Source: AWTP1-13 sp039808585 (GTDB lineage Bacteria > Pseudomonadota > Alphaproteobacteria > Rhizobiales > Hyphomicrobiaceae). Taken from it: a stretch of DNA of 22,740 nt. The position numbers were made by a program, and so were the translations under genes. The DNA lies in assembly GCA_039808585.1 (NCBI GenBank), contig JBDHTJ010000077.1, positions 1 through 22,740 of the forward strand, given 5' to 3'. Shown here piece after piece: positions 13,587-20,907 of this stretch. The notes beneath the pieces are model-generated. The model ran no database searches. It was not told the origin of the DNA and saw nothing but the letters and a program-made list of their open reading frames with translations. How positions within the stretch are numbered: the first letter of the stretch is position 1; each line of letters begins with the position of its first letter.

Positions 13587-15977
13587 ATGGCAGACCCTGT
13601 GAAACTGCATGCAGAAGACCGGCCGAACTCCTACATCGGGCGCTCCGTGCCGCGTCCCAACGTGGCCAAGCTCGTCGAGGGCCGGGGGCAGTACGTCGAC
13701 GACATCGCGCTGCCGCGCATGGTGCACGTGGCCTTCGTAAGATCGCCGCATGCGCATGCGAGAATTGTGAAGATCGACGCCTCGGCCGCGCTGGCCCTTG
13801 CGGGCGTGGTGCGTGTCTTCACGGGCGCCGATCTTGCCAAGCATTGCGATCCGTGGGTTGCGGTCCTCGCGCATCTCAAGGGCATGAAGTCGGCCCCGCA
13901 ATATCCGCTGCCTCTCACAACGGCGACCTGGATGGGTGAGGCTGTCGCCGCGGTCGCGGCCGAGACGCGAGCGATAGCGGAGGACGCCGTCGCGCTGGTG
14001 CAGGTGGACTACGAACCGCTTGCTCCCGTGGTCGACATGGAGACGGCGCTCGATCCTGCAACGCCGGTGATCCACAAAGATCTCGGCGACAACCTGGTGT
14101 TCCAGCGCGTCAACGAGAGCGGGAACATCGAGGAAGCCTTCAAGACCGCGCACAAGGTCGTGGAAGCGACCTACCATACGGGGCGCCATACCGGTGTCAC
14201 GCTCGAGCCGCGTTCCATCCTCGCCGACTACAATCGTGCCTCGGGCCGCCTCACCGTTCACCAGTCGACGCAGGCACCGCACATGATGCAGGGCGTTTTC
14301 GCCAAGCAACTGCGCATGGCCGAGGGCGATGTGCGTGTCATCTGCACCGACGTCGGCGGGTCCTTCGGCATCAAGGTGCACGTCTATCCAGACGAGGTGG
14401 CTGTTGCGGCCGTCGCCAAGGTCATGGGCCGCCCCGCCAAGTTCGTCGCCGACAGGCTCGAGAGCTTCTCGACCGATATCCACGCGCGCGATCATCGCAT
14501 CAAGGCGCGCATGGCGCTGGACGCGGAAGGCCGCATCCTCGGCATCGATGTCGACGATCTCACCGGCATCGGGCCTTACTCCGTCTATCCGCGCACCAGC
14601 GCAGTGGAAGGCAACCAGGTGGTGAACCTGATCGGCGGGCCTTATGAGTTTCCGCACTATCGGGCAAAGACCACGGTGGTGCTGCAGAACAAGACGCCGA
14701 CGTGCCAGTACCGCGCCGTGGGACATCCCATCGCCACCACCGTAACCGAAGGCCTGATGGATCTTGCGGCCGAGGCGCTGGGCATGGACCCGCTCGCCAT
14801 CCGCGAGAAGAACATCATGCGCGACGACAGCTATCCGCGCACCTCGCCCGCCGGCATGCGCTTCGAGGGGCTGTCGCATCAGGCCTCGCTGGCGCAGCTG
14901 AAAGCCATGATCGACTACCCGCGGCTGCGCGCAGAGCAGGAGAGCCTTCGCGAAAAGGGCGTTTATCGCGGCATCGGCTTTGCTGGCTTCATCGAGCTCA
15001 CCAACCCATCGCCCTTCATGTACGGCATCGGCGGCGCGCGCATCTCCGCGCAGGACGGTTGCACGGTGCGCATCGATCCCGACGGGTCAGTGGTTGCGGC
15101 CACCGGCGTGACAGAGCAGGGGCAGGGCACGGAAGCCATCATGCGCCAGATCGTGGCGGAGGCGGTGGGGGTTCCCATCGAGACCGTTCGCGTCATCACC
15201 GGCGATACGCTCACCACGCCCTATGGCGGCGGCACCTGGGCCTGCCGAGGCGCCGGCATCGGTGGCGAAGCGGCGCTGCAGGCTGGTCTGGCCCTCAAGG
15301 AAGCAGCACTGAAAGTTGCCGGCGCGATGCTGCAAACGGCGCCCGAGGCTCTCGATCTCGTCAATGGTGTCATCGTGGACAAGGCAACGCGCGCGGAGCG
15401 CATGCCGCTCGCCGAGCTTGGCCGCGTCGTCTATTTCCGTGGCGACACGCTGCCGCCCGATGTGCCGCGCGAGCTGATGCAGACGCGTCATTTCACGCCG
15501 AAGCAGTTTCCCTTCGCCTTCACCAACGGCATCCAGGCGAGCTATGTAGAGGTGGATGTGGCGACGGGCATGGTGAAGCTTCTCAAGCACTGGGTCGTGG
15601 AAGATTGCGGCCGTGTGATCAACCCGCTGCTGGTGGACGAGCAGGTGCGCGGCGGAGTAGTGCAAGGGCTCGGCGGGGCGCTCTACGAGCACTGCCTCTA
15701 TTCCAGCGACGGGCAGCTTCTGGTTGGCACGATGGCCGATTATCTCGTACCGATGGCGGCCGAGATGCCCGACATAGAGGTGGGGCATGTCGAAACGCCG
15801 ACGCGTGAAAGCCTTCTCGGTGCCAAGGGGGCCGGCGAGGCCGGAACCGCGGGCGCACCAGGGGCGGTGATGAACGCCATCAACGATGCGCTGCGTCCGT
15901 TCAAGGCCCGCGTCTTGGCACAACCCTTCACGCCGGAGCGCATCCTGTCGGCGCTCGGGACAGTGCCGGCGCGCTGA
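13587..15977 (+). CDS. Molybdenum hydroxylase, molybdopterin-binding large subunit (xanthine dehydrogenase family)
   Basis: A 796-residue catalytic subunit that would hydroxylate a carbon next to a ring nitrogen or an aldehyde carbon with water as oxygen source. It has the N-terminal a/b hammerhead domain (starting near R-G-Q-Y-V-D-D), the cofactor-binding G-G-S-F-G segment, G-Q-G-T-E and G-G-G-T-W-A-C-R-G segments, and the catalytic glutamate E751 in G-A-K-G-A-G-E-A-G. The active-site loop reads Q-Y-R-A-V-G-H-P with R376 and H380; it lacks the Cys of CO dehydrogenase (A-Y-R-C-S-F-R) and differs from the F-R-G-F-G-G of xanthine dehydrogenases, so the substrate cannot be read off. The ATG at 13587 has GAGGT six bases upstream. 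The operon link to importer and flavin monooxygenase suggests an imported N-heterocycle or aromatic substrate. Confidence 0.93.
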   Translation: MADPVKLHAEDRPNSYIGRSVPRPNVAKLVEGRGQYVDDIALPRMVHVAFVRSPHAHARIVKIDASAALALAGVVRVFTGADLAKHCDPWVAVLAHLKGMKSAPQYPLPLTTATWMGEAVAAVAAETRAIAEDAVALVQVDYEPLAPVVDMETALDPATPVIHKDLGDNLVFQRVNESGNIEEAFKTAHKVVEATYHTGRHTGVTLEPRSILADYNRASGRLTVHQSTQAPHMMQGVFAKQLRMAEGDVRVICTDVGGSFGIKVHVYPDEVAVAAVAKVMGRPAKFVADRLESFSTDIHARDHRIKARMALDAEGRILGIDVDDLTGIGPYSVYPRTSAVEGNQVVNLIGGPYEFPHYRAKTTVVLQNKTPTCQYRAVGHPIATTVTEGLMDLAAEALGMDPLAIREKNIMRDDSYPRTSPAGMRFEGLSHQASLAQLKAMIDYPRLRAEQESLREKGVYRGIGFAGFIELTNPSPFMYGIGGARISAQDGCTVRIDPDGSVVAATGVTEQGQGTEAIMRQIVAEAVGVPIETVRVITGDTLTTPYGGGTWACRGAGIGGEAALQAGLALKEAALKVAGAMLQTAPEALDLVNGVIVDKATRAERMPLAELGRVVYFRGDTLPPDVPRELMQTRHFTPKQFPFAFTNGIQASYVEVDVATGMVKLLKHWVVEDCGRVINPLLVDEQVRGGVVQGLGGALYEHCLYSSDGQLLVGTMADYLVPMAAEMPDIEVGHVETPTRESLLGAKGAGEAGTAGAPGAVMNAINDALRPFKARVLAQPFTPERILSALGTVPAR

Positions 15978-16060
15978 AGCCCGCTCGGGTCAATCGCAGC
16001 AGATGCAGCGCGCAGTGGCAGAGTGTTGAACCGACAAAACTGGCAACACCGGGGACGAAC

Positions 16061-17152
16061 ATGATGCAGCTCGGCTTCTTCACTATGCCTATCCATCCCG
16101 TCGGCAAGGACTGGCGCCAGTCGCTGCGCGAGGACCGCGAGGCGTTCATTCTTGCGGACGAGCTGGGCTTTGTGGAAGCGATGGTTGGTGAACACGTCAC
16201 CGATATCTCGGAGAACATTACGTCCTCCATGATGTTCCTCGCCACGCTGGTGGATGCCACGAAGCGCATCAAGCTCGGCACGGGTACGGTCAACATGCCC
16301 AACGCGCATCCAGCCCAAACGGCTGCCAACGCGGCCATGCTCGATCATCTGCTCGACGGTCGCTTCATCCTGGGCATCAGCCCCGGCGGTCTGCTGTCGG
16401 ATGCCGAGGTGTTCGGCAACCTCGGTGCCAACCGCAACGAGATGTTCCTGGAGGCCATCAATCACGTTCTCGCCATCTGGAGCACGGAGCCGCCCTATAA
16501 CATCGAGGGCAAGTATTGGCGCATCTCAACCCAGAAGACGCTGATGGCCGATATCGGGCAGGGCATCATTCCCAGGCCCCTGCAGAAGCCGCATCCACCG
16601 ATCGTCGTAACGGCGGTTGCGCCGTTCTCCAAAGGCGTGACGGAAGCGGCCGTCCGCGGCTGGGATCCGATCTCGGCGAACTTTCTCATGCCGCAGTGGG
16701 TGAAGACGCACTGGCCGCGCTACGTGGAAGGCTGTAAGCGGGGCGGGCGCAAGGTCGACGGCGCCAACTGGCGCGTGGCCAAGAGCATATTCGTCGCCGA
16801 CGACGAGAGCACGGCGCGTGCCTACGCCAACAATGCGGCGAGCCCCTACCGACAATACTACAGCTCGCTCGGGCAAAAGCTGATCAAGAACGGCCGGGCA
16901 GAGCTGTTCAAGACCGACCGCAACATGCCCGACGAGGCCGTCACGCTCGACCATATCTGCGACAACCTCATCATCTGGGGCACGCCCGACAAGGTCGCCG
17001 ACGAGATCCTGAAATTCCGTGAGGAGGTGGGCCCGTTCGGCACGCTCTATTACGCGGGTCACGACTGGCAGGATCGCGATCTCGCCCGCCGGTCCATGGT
17101 GCTGCTGGCGGAAAAGGTGTTGCCGAAGGTGAATGCCGCCATCGGCGCCTGA
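16061..17152 (+). CDS. LLM-class flavin-dependent monooxygenase (luciferase-like)
   Basis: A 363-residue bacterial-luciferase-fold protein that would use reduced FMN, supplied by a separate reductase, and O2. It starts M-Q-L-G-F-F-T-M-P and has the family segments F-V-E-A-M-V-G-E-H, I-K-L-G-T-G-T-V-N (strand with the usual small residues), H-P-A-Q-T-A-A-N-A-A-M-L-D and G-R-F-I-L-G-I-S-P-G. It resembles the limonene-monooxygenase-like group common in alphaproteobacteria. Members carry out Baeyer-Villiger reactions, hydroxylations and N-heterocycle ring opening (RutA type); the sequence alone does not decide. It follows the Mo subunit by 83 bases on the same strand and likely acts on its product. 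Start ATG 16061 follows GGGGAC; the codon after it is also ATG. Confidence 0.88.
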   Translation: MMQLGFFTMPIHPVGKDWRQSLREDREAFILADELGFVEAMVGEHVTDISENITSSMMFLATLVDATKRIKLGTGTVNMPNAHPAQTAANAAMLDHLLDGRFILGISPGGLLSDAEVFGNLGANRNEMFLEAINHVLAIWSTEPPYNIEGKYWRISTQKTLMADIGQGIIPRPLQKPHPPIVVTAVAPFSKGVTEAAVRGWDPISANFLMPQWVKTHWPRYVEGCKRGGRKVDGANWRVAKSIFVADDESTARAYANNAASPYRQYYSSLGQKLIKNGRAELFKTDRNMPDEAVTLDHICDNLIIWGTPDKVADEILKFREEVGPFGTLYYAGHDWQDRDLARRSMVLLAEKVLPKVNAAIGA

Positions 17153-17169
17153 GACGAGGTTCCGCCTGC

Positions 17170-17189
17170 GCCTCAATCGCGCTTGAGGC
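17170..17189. terminator. Hairpin between convergent genes, possible bidirectional terminator
   Basis: GCCTCAA (17170-17176) pairs perfectly with TTGAGGC (17183-17189) around a six-base loop, just past the flavin monooxygenase stop and overlapping the end of the convergent dehydrogenase gene. No T-run follows on either strand, so termination would be inefficient or Rho-aided. Confidence 0.4.
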
Positions 17190-18051
17190 CTGCCATCTCC
17201 GAAAGGACGGCGCAGACTGCGGCGGCATCCTCGGCGCCGTGGCCCATGGCGAGCGCGGCATCATAGTAGGTGTTGGTGGCGGAGAAGATCGGCACGGGGC
17301 AATCGAGCTTCGAAGCGAAGGCGCCGATGACGGCCATGTCCTTCTTCCATATCTCGAGCTTCATGGTGGCAGGAAGATAGCTGTTCTTTGCCATCATCGG
17401 CGCGCGTAGCTCGAAGATGCGCGAATTAGCGGCTCCCGTCGTCACGCACTCGAGGATCTGCTCCGGCGCGAGGCCAGCCTTCATTCCAAGCACCATGGCT
17501 TCAGCTGAGGCCACGTTATTAATGGCGACCAGCAGGTTCGCGACGAATTTCATCTTGGTGCCGTTGCCATAGGCGCCGAGGTTCTGAACCTTGCGGGCGA
17601 AGCCGAGGAAAACCGGCTCCATTCGCTCGATGGACGAGGCGTTACCGCTCGCGAACACGACCAGGTCTTTCGTCTGGGCCTGTGCCCCCGTGCCGGAAAG
17701 CGGGCAGTCGAGAACCTCATGGCCGGCACTCTCAAGGATCTCGCCAAAGACAATCTTGTCATCGAGCGAAAGCGTCGAAGTCTCCGCGATGATGCGCGGC
17801 GACAGGTTCGCATCTGCAATCTCGCGGGCAACCGCCAGCGCGGCCTTGGCGCTAGGCAGGCTCACCAGCATGCACTCGGTTACAGCCGCGACTGCGCTTG
17901 CAGAAGCCTCGATTGCGATGCCGTCCTTTCGTGCAAGCTCGATCGCGAGGTCGGCAACGTCATAGCCATGGATCTCGTAGCCCGCCGCGGTGAGATTGCG
18001 CGCCATGGCGCTACCCATGATGCCAAGACCGATCATGCCGACGCTATTCAT
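17173..18051 (-). CDS. NAD(P)-dependent beta-hydroxyacid dehydrogenase (3-hydroxyisobutyrate/tartronate-semialdehyde reductase family)
   Basis: A 292-residue protein of normal family length. It has the Rossmann G-L-G-I-M-G (8-13), the substrate-binding D-C-P-L-S-G-T-G (115-122), and the catalytic lysine pattern G162-x-G164-x-x-x-K168-x-x-x-N172. Family members interconvert a beta-hydroxyacid and its semialdehyde, for example tartronate semialdehyde to glycerate. Aspartate 31 at the end of the second strand (G-Y-D) favours NAD over NADP. Start 18051 was chosen because it begins at the Rossmann strand and has AAAGGGAG upstream; a 32-residue N-terminal extension is possible but unlikely. It is convergent with the long operon. 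In a ring-degradation setting it could reduce a semialdehyde from a later step; that is inference. Confidence 0.85.
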   Translation of the reverse strand: MNSVGMIGLGIMGSAMARNLTAAGYEIHGYDVADLAIELARKDGIAIEASASAVAAVTECMLVSLPSAKAALAVAREIADANLSPRIIAETSTLSLDDKIVFGEILESAGHEVLDCPLSGTGAQAQTKDLVVFASGNASSIERMEPVFLGFARKVQNLGAYGNGTKMKFVANLLVAINNVASAEAMVLGMKAGLAPEQILECVTTGAANSRIFELRAPMMAKNSYLPATMKLEIWKKDMAVIGAFASKLDCPVPIFSATNTYYDAALAMGHGAEDAAAVCAVLSEMAGLKRD

Positions 18052-18148
18052 GCGCTCCCTTTCGTTCGAACAGCCGCGCTCGAGTCGCAGCAATACATCA
18101 CCAATCGCGCCAAGCGACGCGTGAGCTTTGCCACAGCCGTCGCGCATG

Positions 18149-18167
18149 CGCTGAAAAATTTTCAGCG
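18149..18167. promoter_or_regulatory. 19-base perfect palindrome, probable regulator-binding site
   Basis: CGCTGAAAA and TTTTCAGCG flank a single central A, and GCATG (18144-18148) and CATGC (18171-18175) extend the symmetry after a small asymmetric gap. It sits in the 244-base gap between the minus-strand dehydrogenase (start 18051) and the plus-strand DUF3892 gene. No T-run follows that would make it a normal terminator, so an operator for a dimeric regulator (GntR, MarR or IclR type, for example) is more likely. Confidence 0.55.
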
Positions 18168-18295
18168 TCGCATGCCTTCGTCGTGCGCTCTTAAGGCGCC
18201 GCTAAACATCCATGCGCATTACGTATGAGCGGCAACGAACCTCGGCGCCGACCTCCGAGTTGCCCCTCATAACCATGAACGCGACAGGACGATGC

Positions 18296-18577
18296 ATGGA
18301 AAGGGCGATGCGTATCGAATGCACATTGAAACAGCCCGAGGCACCCCCGCAGCGGCAGGTCCGCCTCGTGGGCGGCACCGACGCCGAGGGCAGGCCATGG
18401 CGCATGTTCCAGCAGGATTGCATCGACGCCATGTGGAAGGGCGCGCGGTTCTACATTCTGCATGACGGGGAGGAGGTGGAGGTGGAAGTCGGCTGGAACG
18501 GGCTCAACCAATATGTGCGGACGTCGATGCACCATTGCGCCGATAACCTTCTCCTGGCCCTTCCCGACTGCACCTGA
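18296..18577 (+). CDS. Small DUF3892-like protein
   Basis: A 93-residue protein of unknown function. Residues after the start show the DUF3892 pattern: a short strand (R-I-E-C-T-L), I/V-R-L-V-G-G-T, a helix with D-C-I-D-A-M, F-Y-I-L-H-D-G, strongly acidic V-E-V-E-V and an end of the form N-L-L-L-A-L-P-D-C. Start 18296 has AGGA six bases upstream. An ATG at 18308 would lose four residues, and a frame-open ATG at 18212 would add 28 residues that look non-homologous. It is the only plus-strand gene between two minus-strand catabolic genes and ends 32 bases before the convergent PuuE-type gene. Nothing links it to the pathway. Confidence 0.65.
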   Translation: MERAMRIECTLKQPEAPPQRQVRLVGGTDAEGRPWRMFQQDCIDAMWKGARFYILHDGEEVEVEVGWNGLNQYVRTSMHHCADNLLLALPDCT

Positions 18578-18609
18578 GCTTAAGCGAAGCCCTCCTCTGC
18601 CCAGTAAGC

Positions 18610-19533
18610 TCAAGCAGTAGGAAAATGCGATCGCCAGTGCTGCGCAATGTCGATGCCGCGGCAGAACCATACGCGCTCGAAGCTTTTCATATGGTCGAGG
18701 AGGCGGATAAGGCCCGGTGCACGGCCCGGGCGGCCGATGAGGCGATCGTGCAGCCCGATCGACAGCAGCTTCGGCGCGCCCGCTTTGCCCTCCCTGTAGA
18801 GCAGGTCGAAGGCATCGCGCATGTAGGTGAAGAAGTGCTCGGCGGTATTGAAGCCAGAGTTCTCGTTGAAGCGGTTGTCGTTGGCTTCGTAGGAGTAGGG
18901 GATCACGAGATGTGGCCCCTTGGGCCCCTCCACCCAGTAGGGCAATTCGTCGGCAAGCGAGTCTCGGTCGTAGAGGAAGCCGCCTTCCTCGCACACGAGC
19001 CGCCTCGTGTTGGGGCCCGGCCTTCCCGTCATCCAGCCGAGGGGGCGCTGCCCGGTGAGCGCCGTGATGATCTCCACCGCCTTGCGCATATGCGCGCGCT
19101 CGACCTCTTCCGGCACGGCGCCATAGTCGATCCAGCGGTAGCCGTGGCTTACCACCTCGTGCCCGAGTTGGACGAAGGCGCGTGCCATCTGCGGGTTCAG
19201 CTCCAAGGCGCGTCCTACGCCCAGTACGCTCACCGACACTTGCGCCTCGCGGAAGATGTCCAGTAATCGCCAAACACCGCGCCGGCTGCCGTACTCGAAA
19301 ACGGATTCCACAAGCGGCACGCGGCGCGCCTCGAAGGTCGGCACGCCGATGTCGTTGAGCATGCCTTCGGAAGTGGGATCGCCGTTGTAGGGCGTGGCCT
19401 CGCCGCCGCCTTCGACATTGAGATTGAAGTTGACGGCGATGTAGGCGTCGCCGGGCCATTGCGGGTCGGGTGTGCTCGGGCCATAGCCGACGAGGTTGCG
19501 CTCCGCCATCGGATCGCGCTCGATGTGAGCCAT
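18610..19533 (-). CDS. puuE: PuuE-type allantoinase / polysaccharide deacetylase family hydrolase
   Basis: A 307-residue protein, the usual PuuE length. Matches to that family as remembered include N-L-N-V-E-G-G-G-E (37-45), a G-D-P-T-S-E segment (51-56), E-Y-G-S-R-R-G-V-W-R (80-89), S-H-G-Y-R-W (129-134), a G-W-M-T-G-R-P-G-P-N-T-R-R segment and a final R-P-G-R-A. Known PuuE opens the hydantoin ring of allantoin to allantoate without the metal site of NodB-type deacetylases. Here it lies 12 bases after a NicC-like hydroxylase in the same operon, so it may hydrolyse an amide or imide bond of that enzyme's product rather than allantoin. The start has GAGGAGA eight bases upstream, overlapping the hydroxylase stop. 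The symbol marks family; the substrate is uncertain. Confidence 0.8.
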   Translation of the reverse strand: MAHIERDPMAERNLVGYGPSTPDPQWPGDAYIAVNFNLNVEGGGEATPYNGDPTSEGMLNDIGVPTFEARRVPLVESVFEYGSRRGVWRLLDIFREAQVSVSVLGVGRALELNPQMARAFVQLGHEVVSHGYRWIDYGAVPEEVERAHMRKAVEIITALTGQRPLGWMTGRPGPNTRRLVCEEGGFLYDRDSLADELPYWVEGPKGPHLVIPYSYEANDNRFNENSGFNTAEHFFTYMRDAFDLLYREGKAGAPKLLSIGLHDRLIGRPGRAPGLIRLLDHMKSFERVWFCRGIDIAQHWRSHFPTA

Positions 19534-19545
19534 GCTGCCGTCTCC

Positions 19546-20679
19546 TCAGGTCAATGCTGCAAGCGGCGCCGTGCAGGCGTCGTAGCTGAAGAACCAGTCG
19601 ACGGCTGCGTCGTGATGCATCCAGCTGTTCTCGATGGAGATGCGCTGCACCTCGCCTACGCGCGGAATGCGGGTCGCCTCGTAGCAGCGGAAGGCCTGCG
19701 CCGTCGTCTCGAACTGCGCGATGCAGCGCGCCAGCACTGCCGCATCCTCGATGGCGGAGACGCCACCTGCCGCCATGTAAGGCCGCACCGCGTGACAGGC
19801 GTCGCCCATCAGCACCACGTTGCCCTTGCTCCAGGTGTCGTTGCGGGGGCGATCACAGATGGGCCACACGCTCACCTCCTGCGCGGCATGCACGATACGC
19901 GTGAGGTCGGGGTGGAAATGCGCGAAGTTGGCGATGAACTCGTCGCGCGAGCCTGGGATGGAAGTTTCCTCCCGCTCCCACGGCGGTGCCGGCACGGCGC
20001 CCATGAGGTAGACCTCGTCGCGCCGGCTCGTCATGAAATACGACAAGATATGCCGGTCCTCGCCCCACCACTTGGTGCAATCGTCGATGGGGGCGCCCGT
20101 GATGCGGCTCGTAGGGAAGATTGCGCGCTGGGCGATGCGCCCCGTGTAGCGCGGTGCCTCGGCCCCGAATAGGAATTCCCGCACCACCGAGCGAAGTCCG
20201 TCCGCGCCGATCACGATCTCGGCGTCGGCGGCGAAGCCATTGGCGAAGCGAAGATGGAGCGCCGTGCCCTTCTCCTCAAGGCCGACGAGGTGATGGCCGA
20301 ACTTGATGGTCTGCGGCTCGAGCGCGCTTTCGAGAACCTTATGCAGGTCTGCCCTGTGTACATTCAGGAACGGGGCGCCGAACCGCGTCTCGGCGGCGGC
20401 ATCGAAGTCGAGCCGATAGGTGGTGGCGCCGGTGTCCCAGGCCCTGCTGATGAAGGCTTTCGGTGCGATCGCGGTCTCCACGAGCTTGCTCTGCAGGTCC
20501 AGCCGGCGCAGCACCTTCACGGCGTTGGCGCTCAGGATGATGCCGGCGCCGATGCGCGCGAAGAAGGGGGCCTGCTCGTAGACCGTTACCGAAAAACCTG
20601 CCCTCTGCAGCAGCCCCGCAACCGTCATTCCGGCAAGGCCGGCGCCCACGACGGCAATGCGTACGGCTGTTGGCTGCAT
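19546..20679 (-). CDS. FAD-dependent aromatic hydroxylase, 6-hydroxynicotinate 3-monooxygenase (NicC)-like
   Basis: A 377-residue class A flavin hydroxylase, close in length to NicC (382). It has the FAD motif G-A-G-L-A-G (12-17), a DG motif I-G-A-D-G-L (157-162) and a GD motif L-M-G-D-A-C-H (290-296). The NicC-like segment C-T-K-W-W-G-E-D-R-H keeps counterparts of NicC Cys202, His211 and Tyr215 as C201, H210 and Y214. The counterparts of NicC His47 and His302 are instead I48 and Y301. NicC converts 6-hydroxynicotinate to 2,5-dihydroxypyridine with loss of the carboxylate; the changes point to a related but different substrate. The comparison is from memory, not from an alignment program. HpxO-type urate hydroxylases share the fold and are an alternative. 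It is first gene of a two-gene operon with the PuuE-type hydrolase; ATG 20679 follows AGAAGAG. Confidence 0.83.
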   Translation of the reverse strand: MQPTAVRIAVVGAGLAGMTVAGLLQRAGFSVTVYEQAPFFARIGAGIILSANAVKVLRRLDLQSKLVETAIAPKAFISRAWDTGATTYRLDFDAAAETRFGAPFLNVHRADLHKVLESALEPQTIKFGHHLVGLEEKGTALHLRFANGFAADAEIVIGADGLRSVVREFLFGAEAPRYTGRIAQRAIFPTSRITGAPIDDCTKWWGEDRHILSYFMTSRRDEVYLMGAVPAPPWEREETSIPGSRDEFIANFAHFHPDLTRIVHAAQEVSVWPICDRPRNDTWSKGNVVLMGDACHAVRPYMAAGGVSAIEDAAVLARCIAQFETTAQAFRCYEATRIPRVGEVQRISIENSWMHHDAAVDWFFSYDACTAPLAALT

Positions 20680-20723
20680 CCGCTCTTCTTTCCGACCGTT
20701 GCGCGAGATCCTCTGGGTGCGGG

Positions 20724-20752
20724 ACGCTAGGAAGCGCCGCCCCGTGTGTCAA
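20724..20752 (-). promoter_or_regulatory. Predicted sigma70-type promoter for the NicC-like/PuuE operon
   Basis: On the minus strand a consensus TTGACA (plus bases 20747-20752) and TAGCGT (20724-20729) are 17 bases apart, giving a start near 20717 and a leader of about 38 bases before the ATG at 20679. Confidence 0.5.
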
Positions 20753-20851
20753 GCCAAGGGAAAGCTGTCGGCTTGCGCAACATTTGTGCGAAGTGACGAA
20801 GCGAAATGCAGTCTTCTACACATGACGCCTCTTAATCGTGCACTGTACGAA

Positions 20852-20880
20852 TTGACCCCGTCGTCGTGCCTCAATACCTT
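20852..20880 (+). promoter_or_regulatory. Predicted sigma70-type promoter for the second ABC transporter
   Basis: TTGACC (20852-20857) and TACCTT (20875-20880) are 17 bases apart, placing the start about 20 bases before the ATG at 20908 with GGGAGGA (20894-20900) between. The -10 box is weak. With the promoter at 20724-20752 it forms a divergent pair about 100 bases apart. Confidence 0.4.
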
Positions 20881-20907
20881 TCCGGCTGCCTTTGGGAGGA
20901 TGAAATC

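Noticed and set aside
13377..14879. 500-residue minus-strand frame opposite the Mo subunit
   Set aside because: Long only because stop codons are rare in this frame at high GC; no domain, no ribosome site, and it spans two real genes.
14702..15808. 368-residue plus-strand frame inside the Mo subunit gene
   Set aside because: It is Arg/His/Gly-rich and lies wholly within a gene whose own frame carries cofactor and catalytic motifs.
17170..17189. Strong intrinsic terminator
   Set aside because: The 7-base stem is perfect, but neither strand has a following T-run, so it is kept only as a weak candidate.
18575..18612. TGAGCTTA/TAAGCTCA inverted repeat between the DUF3892 gene and the PuuE-type gene as a terminator
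   Set aside because: The 8-base arms are perfect but the loop is 22 bases and no T-run follows; too weak to list as a feature.
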